Source: Defluviitaleaceae bacterium (GTDB lineage: Bacteria > Bacillota > Clostridia > Lachnospirales > WQUN01). From it: a DNA stretch of 64,000 nt. The notes beneath the pieces were generated by a model. It searched no databases, had not been told where the DNA came from, and saw only the letters and a list, made by a program, of their open reading frames with translations. Both the position numbers and the translations under genes were made by a program. The stretch covers positions 1 through 64,000 of the forward strand of contig WQRX01000012.1 in NCBI GenBank assembly GCA_009786535.1. Direction: 5' to 3'. This document shows, piece after piece, positions 41,325 through 50,869 of the stretch (position 1 is its first letter; each line of letters starts with the position of its first letter).

Positions 41325-42737
41325 ATGCCCGCTAAAACCCTGTTCGAATGCAATAGCTGTGGCTACGAAACCGCCAAATGGCTGGGTCGTTGCCCTTCCT
41401 GCAACCAGTTTAATACCATGGAGGAACGTGCGGTTCGTCCCGCCCCTGCCAAAACGGCGGGCGGGCTTGCCGCTTTTTCTGCCTCTTCCACGGTGAAAAA
41501 AGTGCGTTCAAGTAAAAATGCTTTAAGCGGCGCGTCCCTATTAAGGGATATTCCTTTAAACGCCTCCGCAAGGGATGCACGCCAGCCTACGGGCATACAG
41601 GAACTGGACCGTGTGCTGGGTGGCGGGCTGGTAAACGGCAGCTTATTACTGCTGGGGGGCGACCCGGGCATTGGAAAAAGCACGTTGTTATTGCAAATGT
41701 GCCGTCAAATGGCAAGTGAGGCATTTCCTATTTTGTACGTATCGGGAGAGGAAAGCCCCTCCCAGATAAAGCTACGCGCCAAGCGGCTAAAGGTTGACCC
41801 CGCCCACCTGTACTTTCTGGCGGAAACGGATTTACACGCGATACAGGAGGCGGTGGAAAAAATAAAGCCCGCGCTACTGCTCATCGACTCGATACAAACC
41901 ATGCGCCTTAGCGAGTTATCATCCTTGCCCGGCTCAGTAACGCAAGTGCGGGAATGCACGGCATTTTTCACACAAATCGCAAAAGTGAGGCAAACGGCGG
42001 TGCTTTTGGTGGGGCATGTGACAAAGGAAGGCGCGATTGCAGGTCCGCGCGTGCTGGAGCATATGGTGGACTGCGTGCTGTACTTCGAAGGCGAGGGCAG
42101 GGACAGCTACCGCGTAATACGCGCCGTAAAAAATCGCTTCGGCTCTACCCACGAGATTGGCGTTTTTGAAATGGGTGAACACGGGCTAACCGCCATTGCC
42201 GACCCTTCGGCGTATATGCTGGCGGGGCGTCCTATAGGGGTTTCGGGTTCGGCGGTGACATGTTCGTTAGAAGGCAGCCGTCCGCTGCTGCTGGAGGTGC
42301 AGGGCTTGGTAAGCCATACGCATTTTGGTACGCCGCGCCGTACGGCAAACGGCATGGATTATAACCGCATGGTCATGCTTATGGCAGTGCTGGAAAAACG
42401 CGCAAACTACAAGCTGGCAACCTACGACAGCTACGTAAACATCGCAGGGGGGCTACGCATAGACGAACCCGCCGCCGATGCCGCCGTAATTGCCGCCGTG
42501 GCTTCCTGCTACAAAAATAAGGCGTTAGACCCCGCCTATTTGGTGCTGGGGGAAGTAGGGCTCGCGGGGGAATTACGCGCCGTAAACCAGCCCGAGCGCC
42601 GTATGATAGAGGCCGCACGGCAGGGCTTTGCCGCCTGTGTGTTGCCTTCTGCGAATAAAAAAGGCATTAAAGCCCCCGAAGGAATGCGTGTGTTTGGCGC
42701 ATCCCATATCGGGGAACTATTAGGGCTATTATTGTGA
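41325..42737 (+). CDS. radA: DNA repair protein RadA
   Basis: RadA is a RecA-like ATPase that helps branch migration in recombination. N-terminal zinc finger CNSCGYETAKWLGRCPSC, Walker A GGDPGIGKST, the RadA-specific KNRFG motif (VKNRFGSTHEIGVF), and a Lon-like C-terminal domain (YVNIAGGLRIDEPAADAAVI). Length 470 is normal. Followed ten bases later by a CvpA-like gene. Confidence 0.97.
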   Translation: MPAKTLFECNSCGYETAKWLGRCPSCNQFNTMEERAVRPAPAKTAGGLAAFSASSTVKKVRSSKNALSGASLLRDIPLNASARDARQPTGIQELDRVLGGGLVNGSLLLLGGDPGIGKSTLLLQMCRQMASEAFPILYVSGEESPSQIKLRAKRLKVDPAHLYFLAETDLHAIQEAVEKIKPALLLIDSIQTMRLSELSSLPGSVTQVRECTAFFTQIAKVRQTAVLLVGHVTKEGAIAGPRVLEHMVDCVLYFEGEGRDSYRVIRAVKNRFGSTHEIGVFEMGEHGLTAIADPSAYMLAGRPIGVSGSAVTCSLEGSRPLLLEVQGLVSHTHFGTPRRTANGMDYNRMVMLMAVLEKRANYKLATYDSYVNIAGGLRIDEPAADAAVIAAVASCYKNKALDPAYLVLGEVGLAGELRAVNQPERRMIEAARQGFAACVLPSANKKGIKAPEGMRVFGASHIGELLGLLL

Positions 42738-42747
42738 GGCTTCGTAT

Positions 42748-43401
42748 ATGAGCTATTGGATGATTGACGCAATTTTCATAGGTATTATCGCCATTTTTGC
42801 CTTGCGCGGGCTAAGCCGCGGCTTCGTAATGGCGGCGGTAAGTGCGCTGGGCTTTCTGGTAGCGCTAATTGGCGCGCATTATGTGATGAACAACTTCTCC
42901 CACCATGCGGAAGGGCTTGTTGAACCCTTTATCCGCCAATGGGTGGACTCGCAAGCGGAGCGGTTACCAGGCAACTTCCAATTTGAAGGATATCCCGATG
43001 CGCGTGTACTGGACACGCATACAATTTCTGCCTTACGTAACTTCGGGATTAACGAAAATCTTGTGCAAACGATATGGGATACCGTTGCCTGGCAAATGAA
43101 TACGGTTACGGGTACATTCCAAAACGCCATCACCTACGCCTTGGTGGAAACCATTGCCCGCATATTTACATTTTTAATTGCCTTCTTTTTGATATGGCTT
43201 ATTATACGCATAATCGCACAATTTTTAGACGCCATTGCCCAACTGCCTATTTTGAATTTTATCAATCGCATTGGGGGATTGACTGCGGGGTTAATTCAAG
43301 GCGCGGTGGCAACGTGGCTGATTATTTTTGTGCTGTACTTCACCGGTATTTTTGGCACCGGCGCGTATGAAAACTCGTTTATGCTTCGGTTGTTTGGGTA
43401 A
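42748..43401 (+). CDS. CvpA family membrane protein
   Basis: A 217-residue protein with four to five membrane helices: DAIFIGIIAIFALRGLSRGF (the CvpA signature), VSALGFLVALIGAHYVM, a soluble loop about 55-125, then IFTFLIAFFLIWLIIRIIAQ and a final helix. CvpA/YkvI-like proteins are linked to colicin V production and cell-envelope integrity. Cotranscribed with radA by spacing. Confidence 0.8.
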   Translation: MSYWMIDAIFIGIIAIFALRGLSRGFVMAAVSALGFLVALIGAHYVMNNFSHHAEGLVEPFIRQWVDSQAERLPGNFQFEGYPDARVLDTHTISALRNFGINENLVQTIWDTVAWQMNTVTGTFQNAITYALVETIARIFTFLIAFFLIWLIIRIIAQFLDAIAQLPILNFINRIGGLTAGLIQGAVATWLIIFVLYFTGIFGTGAYENSFMLRLFG

Positions 43402-43404
43402 CTG

Positions 43405-44178
43405 TTACGTAAACACTGCGGGAGAAATATCCGCAACGCTGTTAAAAATATAATCAGGACCGTAGGGGAAGTTGTCTACATCCTCTCGGCGGGTAACCCC
43501 CGAAAGCACTAGGCAGGTTTTCATGCCCGCTTCCAAGCCGCCGACAATGTCCGTATCCATACGGTCACCAATCATAATGGATTCCTCGGGTCTTACGCCC
43601 AATTTTTTTGCCGCCATCATCATCATCAACGAGTTAGGCTTGCCGATGATATAGGGCTTTTTACCACTTGCGGCTTCAATTGCGGCAAGAAAGGTACCAC
43701 AGGCGGGTTCTTCCCCGCGTTCGGTGGGGTCCACCATGTCGGGGTTAGTTCCAATAAATTTTGCGCCGTTTTTAATCAGCGCCACGGCGGTTTTTAAGGT
43801 TTCAAATGTAAAATTGGTGGTAGATTTGCCCACCACTACATAATCCGGGTTGTGGGTGGAAATGGTGAAGCCCACATTATACAACTCACTAATTAAGCCG
43901 CCGCCGCCAATTACATATGCGGTGGCTTTTTGCTTTTGCTGGCGTAAAAACATTGCCGTTGCCATGGCGCTGGTGATAAAATTTTCTTCTTCTAAGCCGT
44001 TTACGCCCAATTGCTCCAGCTTTTGCTTTAAATCACGGGGCGTTTGCTCGGAATTGTTGGTGAGAAACAAAAACTTCACACGGTTGCTTAGCATTCGATT
44101 TACAAAATCGTTTGCCCCGTCAATTAATTTTGAACCGCGGTAAATCACGCCGTCCATATCAGAAATAATGTTATACAT
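43405..44178 (-). CDS. HAD phosphatase, NagD-like
   Basis: A 257-residue HAD-superfamily hydrolase. The catalytic motif is IISDMDGVIYRG, motif II FLTNNSEQT, and motif IV MIGDRMDTDIVGG. NagD-type enzymes dephosphorylate nucleotides, sugar phosphates or glycerol phosphate. ATG 44178 follows AAAGGGG and overlaps the end of the glycerol-1-phosphate dehydrogenase gene. That coupling fits dephosphorylation of glycerol 1-phosphate or a related metabolite. Confidence 0.88.
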   Translation of the reverse strand: MYNIISDMDGVIYRGSKLIDGANDFVNRMLSNRVKFLFLTNNSEQTPRDLKQKLEQLGVNGLEEENFITSAMATAMFLRQQKQKATAYVIGGGGLISELYNVGFTISTHNPDYVVVGKSTTNFTFETLKTAVALIKNGAKFIGTNPDMVDPTERGEEPACGTFLAAIEAASGKKPYIIGKPNSLMMMMAAKKLGVRPEESIMIGDRMDTDIVGGLEAGMKTCLVLSGVTRREDVDNFPYGPDYIFNSVADISPAVFT

Positions 44179-45238
44179 CGCGTTTTGCCCCTTTAACAAT
44201 GAGTTTTTTCAACTGTGGATTGGTTTTAATCAGTTTTGCCGCACAGGGGAAGCTGTCGGATTCGGACAATATTGTATAAAAATTTTCCTTTATTTTCGGC
44301 GCGTATTCCAGCGCGGCAATAAATTCATCATAATCCAGCGGGTGGTCCTCCACATAGGAAAAAAAGCCCGTACGTTCCAGTACAATGCGAATGTCTTCTG
44401 TATGTGAATTATTTTGCAGCAACGCACACAAATACGTAGCCACACCCACTTGTATCCCGTGCAGCTGCGGTTTTTCGCACAAGCTATCCAGCGCGTGGGA
44501 GATAAGATGCTCCGACCCGCTTGCAGGGCGCGACGAGCCCGCAATTTCCATGGCAAGCCCGCTCATGGTAAGCGACGATGCCAAACTGCGCTGAAAGCTT
44601 TCCTTATGAATGTTAAACGTGTGTTTGAGAAACATAATATCCAGCGAGTTGTATGCCAAAATAGCCGAAAGGTCAACAAACCGCGCAAGCCCTTTGTCCC
44701 GCGCGGTGCGCCAATCCCTTAACGCCGTGGCTTTAGACATCATATCCCCTATGCCCGAAAATAAAAGCGCATCGGGGTTGCCCTTAATCACGTCCAAATC
44801 AATGACCACGCCAAAAGGACTGCTGGATTTTACGGACTTTCGTTTGCCCAAAACCGTAAGCGAAGCCGAAGGGCTGCTAAACCCGTCGTTAGAAATAGCT
44901 GTAGGAATGCTAATACACGGGAGCTTTAACAATTGCGCCGCGTATTTTGCAAAGTCCAGCGCTTTACCGCCGCCTACGCCCACAATGGCGGTAGTGGCGG
45001 GCATTGTAAACGCCGTATGCGTAATTGCGTCAACATCAACGGTAGAAACGACCTGCTCGTGGGCGACAATAATCTTGCTTGCGTTTAAGCTTTTGCGTAG
45101 CGGCGCACCTACTACGCCTTCAATACCCTCGCCCAAAAATAACGCAATTTTCTTCATATTCTTATCGGCTAAGTAGTTGCCGACTTTTTTTATCTTACCA
45201 CGTCCGATTTTTAACAGATAGGGGATTTCTATTTGCAT
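44171..45238 (-). CDS. Glycerol-1-phosphate dehydrogenase (AraM/EgsA type)
   Basis: A 355-residue iron-containing alcohol-dehydrogenase-family enzyme. Nucleotide-binding motif GVGGGKALDFAKYAA; metal and substrate residues in SIPTAISNDGFSSPSAS, SGSEHLISHALD and LHGIQVGVATY. Family members reduce dihydroxyacetone phosphate to sn-glycerol 1-phosphate, known from archaeal lipids and, in bacteria such as Bacillus, AraM. It forms a two-gene operon with the NagD-like phosphatase. Confidence 0.85.
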   Translation of the reverse strand: MQIEIPYLLKIGRGKIKKVGNYLADKNMKKIALFLGEGIEGVVGAPLRKSLNASKIIVAHEQVVSTVDVDAITHTAFTMPATTAIVGVGGGKALDFAKYAAQLLKLPCISIPTAISNDGFSSPSASLTVLGKRKSVKSSSPFGVVIDLDVIKGNPDALLFSGIGDMMSKATALRDWRTARDKGLARFVDLSAILAYNSLDIMFLKHTFNIHKESFQRSLASSLTMSGLAMEIAGSSRPASGSEHLISHALDSLCEKPQLHGIQVGVATYLCALLQNNSHTEDIRIVLERTGFFSYVEDHPLDYDEFIAALEYAPKIKENFYTILSESDSFPCAAKLIKTNPQLKKLIVKGAKRDV

Positions 45239-45401
45239 GGGGTGTCCTTTCTTGTGCTTGGTTTTGGGGATTTTAACAGAAAATAAATGCCTGCGAAAGC
45301 CTTAACGCTCCACTAAATCATTGTAGATGTTTTTTATTTATGGTATGGTGGTATTATTAGAACGTGTCTACGCTTATCACTATCCAAGCAGGAGGATAAT
45401 T

Positions 45402-48400
45402 ATGATAAAAGTATTTAACAGCGGCTGGCAATTTCAATTAGAGGGCACGGACAATTGGCAGGATGTTACGCTTCCCCACGACTGGTTAATTTACGACACG
45501 TTGAATTTATACAAAACAAGCGTTGGCAAGTACCGCAAAACATTTAACCCGGGGCAATTACTTGCGGGGCAAAAGGTTTTCCTGCATTTTGACGGCGTTT
45601 ATATGGATTCCACCCTATACATAAATGGGAAAAATGCGGGGGAATGGAAGCACGGGTACACGGCTTTTTCTCACGAAATTACCCCCTTTTTGCAGGCGGG
45701 GGAAAATGAAATTTTGCTAACGGTGAACTATCAATCCCCCAATTCACGTTGGTACAGCGGTGCGGGCATTTACCGCGACTGCTATATTGTGGTAAAAAAC
45801 GCGGCGCACTTTGTACAAGACGGCGTCTACATTACCCCCGTACGCGAAGGGAAAAACTGGCGCGTGCATATCGAAGCTGAGGTAGCCGCAAAACAGCTTA
45901 ACTACGAAGTACGCCACGCCATTGCGGGACTGGTTTTTGACGACCATAATTCCGAATCGGGGATTGCACACGGCAAAAAGCCGGGCAGGTATTTTGCTTC
46001 TTTAATCGCAAGCAACCCCCAATTGTGGGACATAAATAACCCCCACTGCTACACACTTATTTCCGATTTATACGTGGACGGACAACTGCAAGATACAGTG
46101 CAAACACGCTTCGGCTTCCGTGAAATTGCCGTCGATGCAAACCATGGGTTTATGCTTAACGGGCGGCGGGTAGCGCTTAACGGCGTGTGCCAGCACCACG
46201 ATTTGGGCGGACTTGGCGCAGCGGTGCATAAAGATGCATTGCGCCGTCAATTGGAAAAATTGCGCGAAATGGGCGTAAACGCCATTCGCACCGCACATAA
46301 CCCACCCGCCGCCGTATTCATGGAACTAGCGGACGAAATGGGATTTCTTATACAGTCCGAATTTACGGATATGTGGAAAAAGTCGAAAACACAATACGAC
46401 TACGCCCGCTTCTTCGAAGAATGGGTAGCGCGCGACGTTGCCGCATGGGTGCGGCGCGACCGTAATTGCCCTTCCGTTATCATGTGGAGCGTCGGCAACG
46501 AAATTTATGATACCCACGCAGACGCAAAGGAAGGCGGAAAAACACTGCAAATGCTCATGAATTTAGTAAAAACCCACGACCCAAACCGCCATGGTCTTGT
46601 TACCTTTTGCTCAAACTATATGCCGTGGGAAAATACGCAAAAATGCGCCGATATAATCAAACTCATCGGCTATAACTATGCGGAATACCTGTACCACGAC
46701 CACCACAAAGCCCACCCGGACTGGATTATCTACGGTGGGGAAACGGCTTCCACCGTGCAAAGCCGCGGAGTATACCACTTCCCGCTGGCGAAGTCATTAC
46801 TCTCGGACGATGATTTGCAATGCTCTGCACTTGGTAATTCCACCACGAGCTGGGGCGCAAAAACCACCGAGGCGTGTATCACCGACCACCGCGACGCGGC
46901 ATTCACCCTTGGGCAATTTATATGGACGGGAACGGACTATATCGGCGAACCCACGCCCTACCACACGAAAAATTCCTACTTCGGGCAAATAGACACGGCG
47001 GGTTTTGCCAAGGATTCCTTTTATATTTATCAATCGGCATGGACGGACTTCGAAAAAAATCCCATGGTTCACCTCTTCCCGCATTGGGACTGGAACGCGG
47101 GGCAACCTGTAGATGTGCGCATTGCTTCCAACGCGCCGAGGGTTGAATTATTCCTTAACGGCAAATCCCTTGGCGCAAAGAATATCGACCACAAAAACGG
47201 AAAGCGCTTAACCGCAGACTATATCGTACCCTACGAAACGGGCGAAATTAAAGCCGTCGCCTACCACCCCGACGGCACCGTCGCGGCGGAAACCGCGCGC
47301 CGCAGCTTTGGCGATGCAGCACAGCTTGTGCTTGAAAATTTCAACTACGGCGAACTCACATTTACCGAAATTTCTGCAATAGATGTAAACGGCAACCCCG
47401 TAGAAAATGCAAACAACCGCGTTCATGTACAGATAACAAACGGCGAATTACTTGCGCTGGACAACGGCGACTCCACCGATTATGACCCCTACAAGCCCGC
47501 AAAGGCGACTTCGCACAGCCGTAAATTGTTTAACGGAAAACTGCTTGCCATTACCAAAGGCGCAATGCCTGTGATTTCCGCAACCCTTGATACACACAAC
47601 ATTCCCGTGCGCAAAATTGAAATTATTCAGTTGCCATCTTTTTATGAAGATTACAATTTTGAATCAAATCCGAGAATAAAAAGTGATTTAGTATCGGCGG
47701 GTAGTGACTACATTTATGATGCCCGCATCTTCCCCGAAAACGCCACGTATAAAACCCTACACTGGCGTGTTACAGATGCCGGGGGTATAGATTCACCACT
47801 GGCTTCTATGGAAACGCTGGCGAATTCTTCTATCAAGCTTACGCCCAAAGGCGACGGCGAAATTTTTGTCCGCTGTGCCGTAAACAACGGCAAAAACCAC
47901 CCCGATTTTATCTCCATGCTTCCCGTAACACTGGCGGGCTTTGGCAAGCCGTTTTTAAACCCGTACACCTTCCTTTCGGGCGGTTTGCATAACCGAAGCA
48001 ACGTACAGCTTGGCAACGGCAACGACCGCGGCGTAGCCACTTTACGCGACGGCGAAAGTCATGTGGGCTTCGCAGATTTAAACTTCGGCACGATGGGCGC
48101 AAGCGAATTTACGATTGACCTCTTCCCGCTAAGCGGCGAACCCTTTAGCTTTGATATCTATACGGGTATGCCCAACGACGGCGGGCACAAAATTTCTACC
48201 GCGTTCTACGATAAAGGCTCTAAGTGGAACACGTATATTCCCGTTACGTACACACTGCCCAAGCGGTTGACGGGTATACAAACGCTTTGCTTTGTTTTTG
48301 ACAGGAAGGCGCATATCCGCGGTTTCCAATTTACGGCGTTGGAACGCGCATTTGCGAAAAACTACTTCGCCGCCCACGATAAGATTTACGGCGATACCTT

Positions 48401-48710
48401 CACCGTAAGGGCGGAAACGGTGGAAAAAATAGGCAACAACGTAACCATTACCTTTGAAGGCATGAACTTTGCCCAAAAAGACGCGCGGGAAATTGAAATA
48501 TCGTGGCGCGCACAACGGGACAATACCATTCGCATGGTATTTACCCCCGAAAACGGCAGCGACATAATTAATCTGCTTCCGCTGCCCGCGCAGGATAACT
48601 ACGCCTCTACGCGCATAACACTGGACACGGCACTAACGGGCAGCGGCACGATTAACTTTATCTTCTTGCCCGGTACAGAAATTGACCTAGGAGGATTTAC
48701 ACTATGTTAA
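45402..48710 (+). CDS. GH2 beta-galactosidase, multidomain
   Basis: A 1,102-residue glycoside hydrolase family 2 enzyme. Sugar-binding, Ig-like and TIM-barrel domains span residues 1-560. The acid/base Glu367 is in WSVGNEIYDT and the nucleophile Glu447 in YGGETAST. After the barrel come a DUF4982-type sandwich, further Ig-like domains and a C-terminal carbohydrate-binding-like module (about 880-1000). No signal peptide, so it is probably cytoplasmic and acts on imported oligosaccharides. ATG 45402 follows AGGAGGA. It overlaps asnA by seven bases. Confidence 0.88.
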   Translation: MIKVFNSGWQFQLEGTDNWQDVTLPHDWLIYDTLNLYKTSVGKYRKTFNPGQLLAGQKVFLHFDGVYMDSTLYINGKNAGEWKHGYTAFSHEITPFLQAGENEILLTVNYQSPNSRWYSGAGIYRDCYIVVKNAAHFVQDGVYITPVREGKNWRVHIEAEVAAKQLNYEVRHAIAGLVFDDHNSESGIAHGKKPGRYFASLIASNPQLWDINNPHCYTLISDLYVDGQLQDTVQTRFGFREIAVDANHGFMLNGRRVALNGVCQHHDLGGLGAAVHKDALRRQLEKLREMGVNAIRTAHNPPAAVFMELADEMGFLIQSEFTDMWKKSKTQYDYARFFEEWVARDVAAWVRRDRNCPSVIMWSVGNEIYDTHADAKEGGKTLQMLMNLVKTHDPNRHGLVTFCSNYMPWENTQKCADIIKLIGYNYAEYLYHDHHKAHPDWIIYGGETASTVQSRGVYHFPLAKSLLSDDDLQCSALGNSTTSWGAKTTEACITDHRDAAFTLGQFIWTGTDYIGEPTPYHTKNSYFGQIDTAGFAKDSFYIYQSAWTDFEKNPMVHLFPHWDWNAGQPVDVRIASNAPRVELFLNGKSLGAKNIDHKNGKRLTADYIVPYETGEIKAVAYHPDGTVAAETARRSFGDAAQLVLENFNYGELTFTEISAIDVNGNPVENANNRVHVQITNGELLALDNGDSTDYDPYKPAKATSHSRKLFNGKLLAITKGAMPVISATLDTHNIPVRKIEIIQLPSFYEDYNFESNPRIKSDLVSAGSDYIYDARIFPENATYKTLHWRVTDAGGIDSPLASMETLANSSIKLTPKGDGEIFVRCAVNNGKNHPDFISMLPVTLAGFGKPFLNPYTFLSGGLHNRSNVQLGNGNDRGVATLRDGESHVGFADLNFGTMGASEFTIDLFPLSGEPFSFDIYTGMPNDGGHKISTAFYDKGSKWNTYIPVTYTLPKRLTGIQTLCFVFDRKAHIRGFQFTALERAFAKNYFAAHDKIYGDTFTVRAETVEKIGNNVTITFEGMNFAQKDAREIEISWRAQRDNTIRMVFTPENGSDIINLLPLPAQDNYASTRITLDTALTGSGTINFIFLPGTEIDLGGFTLC

Positions 48711-49675
48711 TACCAGCGGGGTACAAGTCGACCCTTTCGTTACATGAAACGCAACTGGCGATAAAGCTAATACGCTCGGAATTTCATTATAGAATGGAGC
48801 ATGATTTCGGACTTATGCGCGTTTCCGCACCCTTGTATGTACACCCCGAGAGCGGTGAAAATGACAATCTTTCGGGTACGGAACGCCCTGTACGCTTCGA
48901 TATTCCTGCCATTGGCAAGGACGCAGAAATTGTACATTCCCTTGCAAAGTGGAAGCGCGTTGCCTTACACCGCTACGGCTTTGAGCTTGGAGAGGGACTT
49001 TTTACCGAAATGAACGCTATCCGCCGCGACGAAGAACCGGACAATACCCATTCCATTTACGTTGACCAATGGGATTGGGAGCGCGTGATATGCGAAAAAG
49101 AACGCACGCTGGAAACCTGCATTACACACGCGAAGCAATTATTTACCCAGATTAGAGCTGTGGAAGAAGAAGTGGTGCGCCAATTTCCGCTTCTCAAGCA
49201 TACCCTACCCGAATCCCTTACCGTCATTTCCCAAGAGGAACTCATTGCCCGTTACCCCAACCTTAGCGAAAAAGCCCGCGAGGACGCCATTTGCCGCGAG
49301 CATGGCGCGGTTTTCCTTACCCAAATCAGCCAAAACCGCGCCCCCGACTACGATGATTGGGAAAAAAACGGCGACCTGCTTTTTCACTACCCCACCCTCA
49401 ACTGCGCAGTGGAAATTAGCTCAATGGGCGTACGCGTAGATGCCGAAGCCCTTGCCCGCCAATGCGAAAAGGTCAACGCAACCGACCGCTTAACCCTACC
49501 CTATCACAGGGCTGTGCTGAAAAATAAACTGCCCCTCACCGTAGGCGGCGGTTTAGGGCAGTCGCGGATATGCATGTTTCTGCTTGGCAAGGCACACATA
49601 GGCGAGGTACAGGCGAGCTTATGGCCGCAGGCTGTAAGGGATGCCTGTGAAAAGGCGGGGGCTGTGTTGCTGTAG
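48704..49675 (+). CDS. asnA: Aspartate--ammonia ligase
   Basis: Makes asparagine from aspartate, ammonia and ATP. A 323-residue class II synthetase-like protein, with VHPESGENDNLSGTERPVRF, VDQWDWERVI and the ATP motif GGGLGQSRICMFLL. AGGAGG site. Its coupling to a beta-galactosidase gene is unusual but the reading is clear. Confidence 0.95.
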   Translation: MLIPAGYKSTLSLHETQLAIKLIRSEFHYRMEHDFGLMRVSAPLYVHPESGENDNLSGTERPVRFDIPAIGKDAEIVHSLAKWKRVALHRYGFELGEGLFTEMNAIRRDEEPDNTHSIYVDQWDWERVICEKERTLETCITHAKQLFTQIRAVEEEVVRQFPLLKHTLPESLTVISQEELIARYPNLSEKAREDAICREHGAVFLTQISQNRAPDYDDWEKNGDLLFHYPTLNCAVEISSMGVRVDAEALARQCEKVNATDRLTLPYHRAVLKNKLPLTVGGGLGQSRICMFLLGKAHIGEVQASLWPQAVRDACEKAGAVLL

Positions 49676-49792
49676 AAGATTGAAGGATTAAATGTAAGAC
49701 CTTGGGCTTCGTCCAAACCCACGAACTTTTTGTAAAAAGCGGGTCGCCGAGGGCGAGCTTGCACTTAATCTTTCATCTTTTAATCCCTTGAC

Positions 49793-50806
49793 CTACCCTC
49801 TCCCCAAATCTGCGTCAATGTCGCCAAGCTGATTGTTTTCTTTGGTATAGGCAATGATTTCATTAATATTGCCGAAGGCGATGCCCGTGTAGGTATCGGC
49901 CGCGCCGTAGTAGATGGCGATTCTGCCTGTTGGCGCATCTACGAGGGTGGCGCAAGGGAAGCATACATTGGGTACAAAGCCCGTTGTTTCGTATTGGGCT
50001 TCGGGGGTGAGCAGATAGTACTTGGAGCGGTATAAGACTTTCGAGGGGTTTTCCAGGTCTAACAGAGCAGAGGAAAAGCTGTATACATAGCCGTTGCAAG
50101 TGAGTACAACGCCGTGATAAATCATCAGCCAGCCCTCATCGGTTTCGATGGGTACAGGACCCGGTCCTATCTTTAAGCCCTCCCACGGTGCATTTTTACG
50201 CATAACAATGCGGTGCTTGCCCCAGTAAGTGAGGTCGGGGCTTTCGGAAAGGAAAATATCGCCGAAGGGCGTGTGCCCGTTGTCGCTTGGGCGGGACAGC
50301 ATCATGTACTTACCGTTAATTTTCCGCGGAAAAAGCACGCCGTTGCGGTTAAAGGGCAAGAATGCATTTTCGTGACGGGTAAAAGTCTTAAAGTCCTTGG
50401 TCGAGCCAAGCCCAATGGTGGGGAAGCCGCCCATGCTTGTACACCACATCATGTAATAGGTGTCTTCTATTTTGCATAAGCGCGGGTCGTAGCAATAATC
50501 GGGCTGGAAAGGCGCGCCGCTTTCGTCTACCCATTTTATATCTTCGTCATCCAGCGTCCAGTTAATGGCATCCTTACTTTTGCCAAAATGAATGCGCATG
50601 GAAATATCCTTATGGTCGGCACGGAAAATGCCTACATATTCGTCGCCGTAGGGCATGACCGCCGAGTTAAAAACGCGGGCAATTTTGGGATTTGTGTTCA
50701 TTCCAATTACAGGGTTGCCCGAATAACGCCATAAAACCTCCTTGCAAGATGCGAGTTTTTCTTCCCACGGCATGTTGGGAATGGGACTGCCGATAATTTT
50801 TGCCAT
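49793..50806 (-). CDS. GH130 glycoside phosphorylase
   Basis: A 337-residue five-bladed propeller of family GH130 (mannosyl-glucose or mannooligosaccharide phosphorylases). The catalytic Asp region is WVDESGAPFQPDYCYDPRLC, with further family residues in GPGPVPIETDEGWLMIYHG and NVCFPCATLVD. It uses phosphate to split a beta-mannoside, releasing mannose 1-phosphate. The linkage specificity cannot be read. It stands alone on the minus strand between asnA and the gamma-glutamyltransferase gene. Confidence 0.85.
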   Translation of the reverse strand: MAKIIGSPIPNMPWEEKLASCKEVLWRYSGNPVIGMNTNPKIARVFNSAVMPYGDEYVGIFRADHKDISMRIHFGKSKDAINWTLDDEDIKWVDESGAPFQPDYCYDPRLCKIEDTYYMMWCTSMGGFPTIGLGSTKDFKTFTRHENAFLPFNRNGVLFPRKINGKYMMLSRPSDNGHTPFGDIFLSESPDLTYWGKHRIVMRKNAPWEGLKIGPGPVPIETDEGWLMIYHGVVLTCNGYVYSFSSALLDLENPSKVLYRSKYYLLTPEAQYETTGFVPNVCFPCATLVDAPTGRIAIYYGAADTYTGIAFGNINEIIAYTKENNQLGDIDADLGRG

Positions 50807-50869
50807 GTTTGTGCGCTCCTTTTATGATAGAATTTGCGAAAATTATACCACGGAAAGAGGGCGACGCAA

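Noticed and set aside
49676..49792. Small RNA or terminator between asnA and the GH130 gene
   Set aside because: Partial complementarity between 49680-49700 and 49755-49785 is weak and lacks a T-run.
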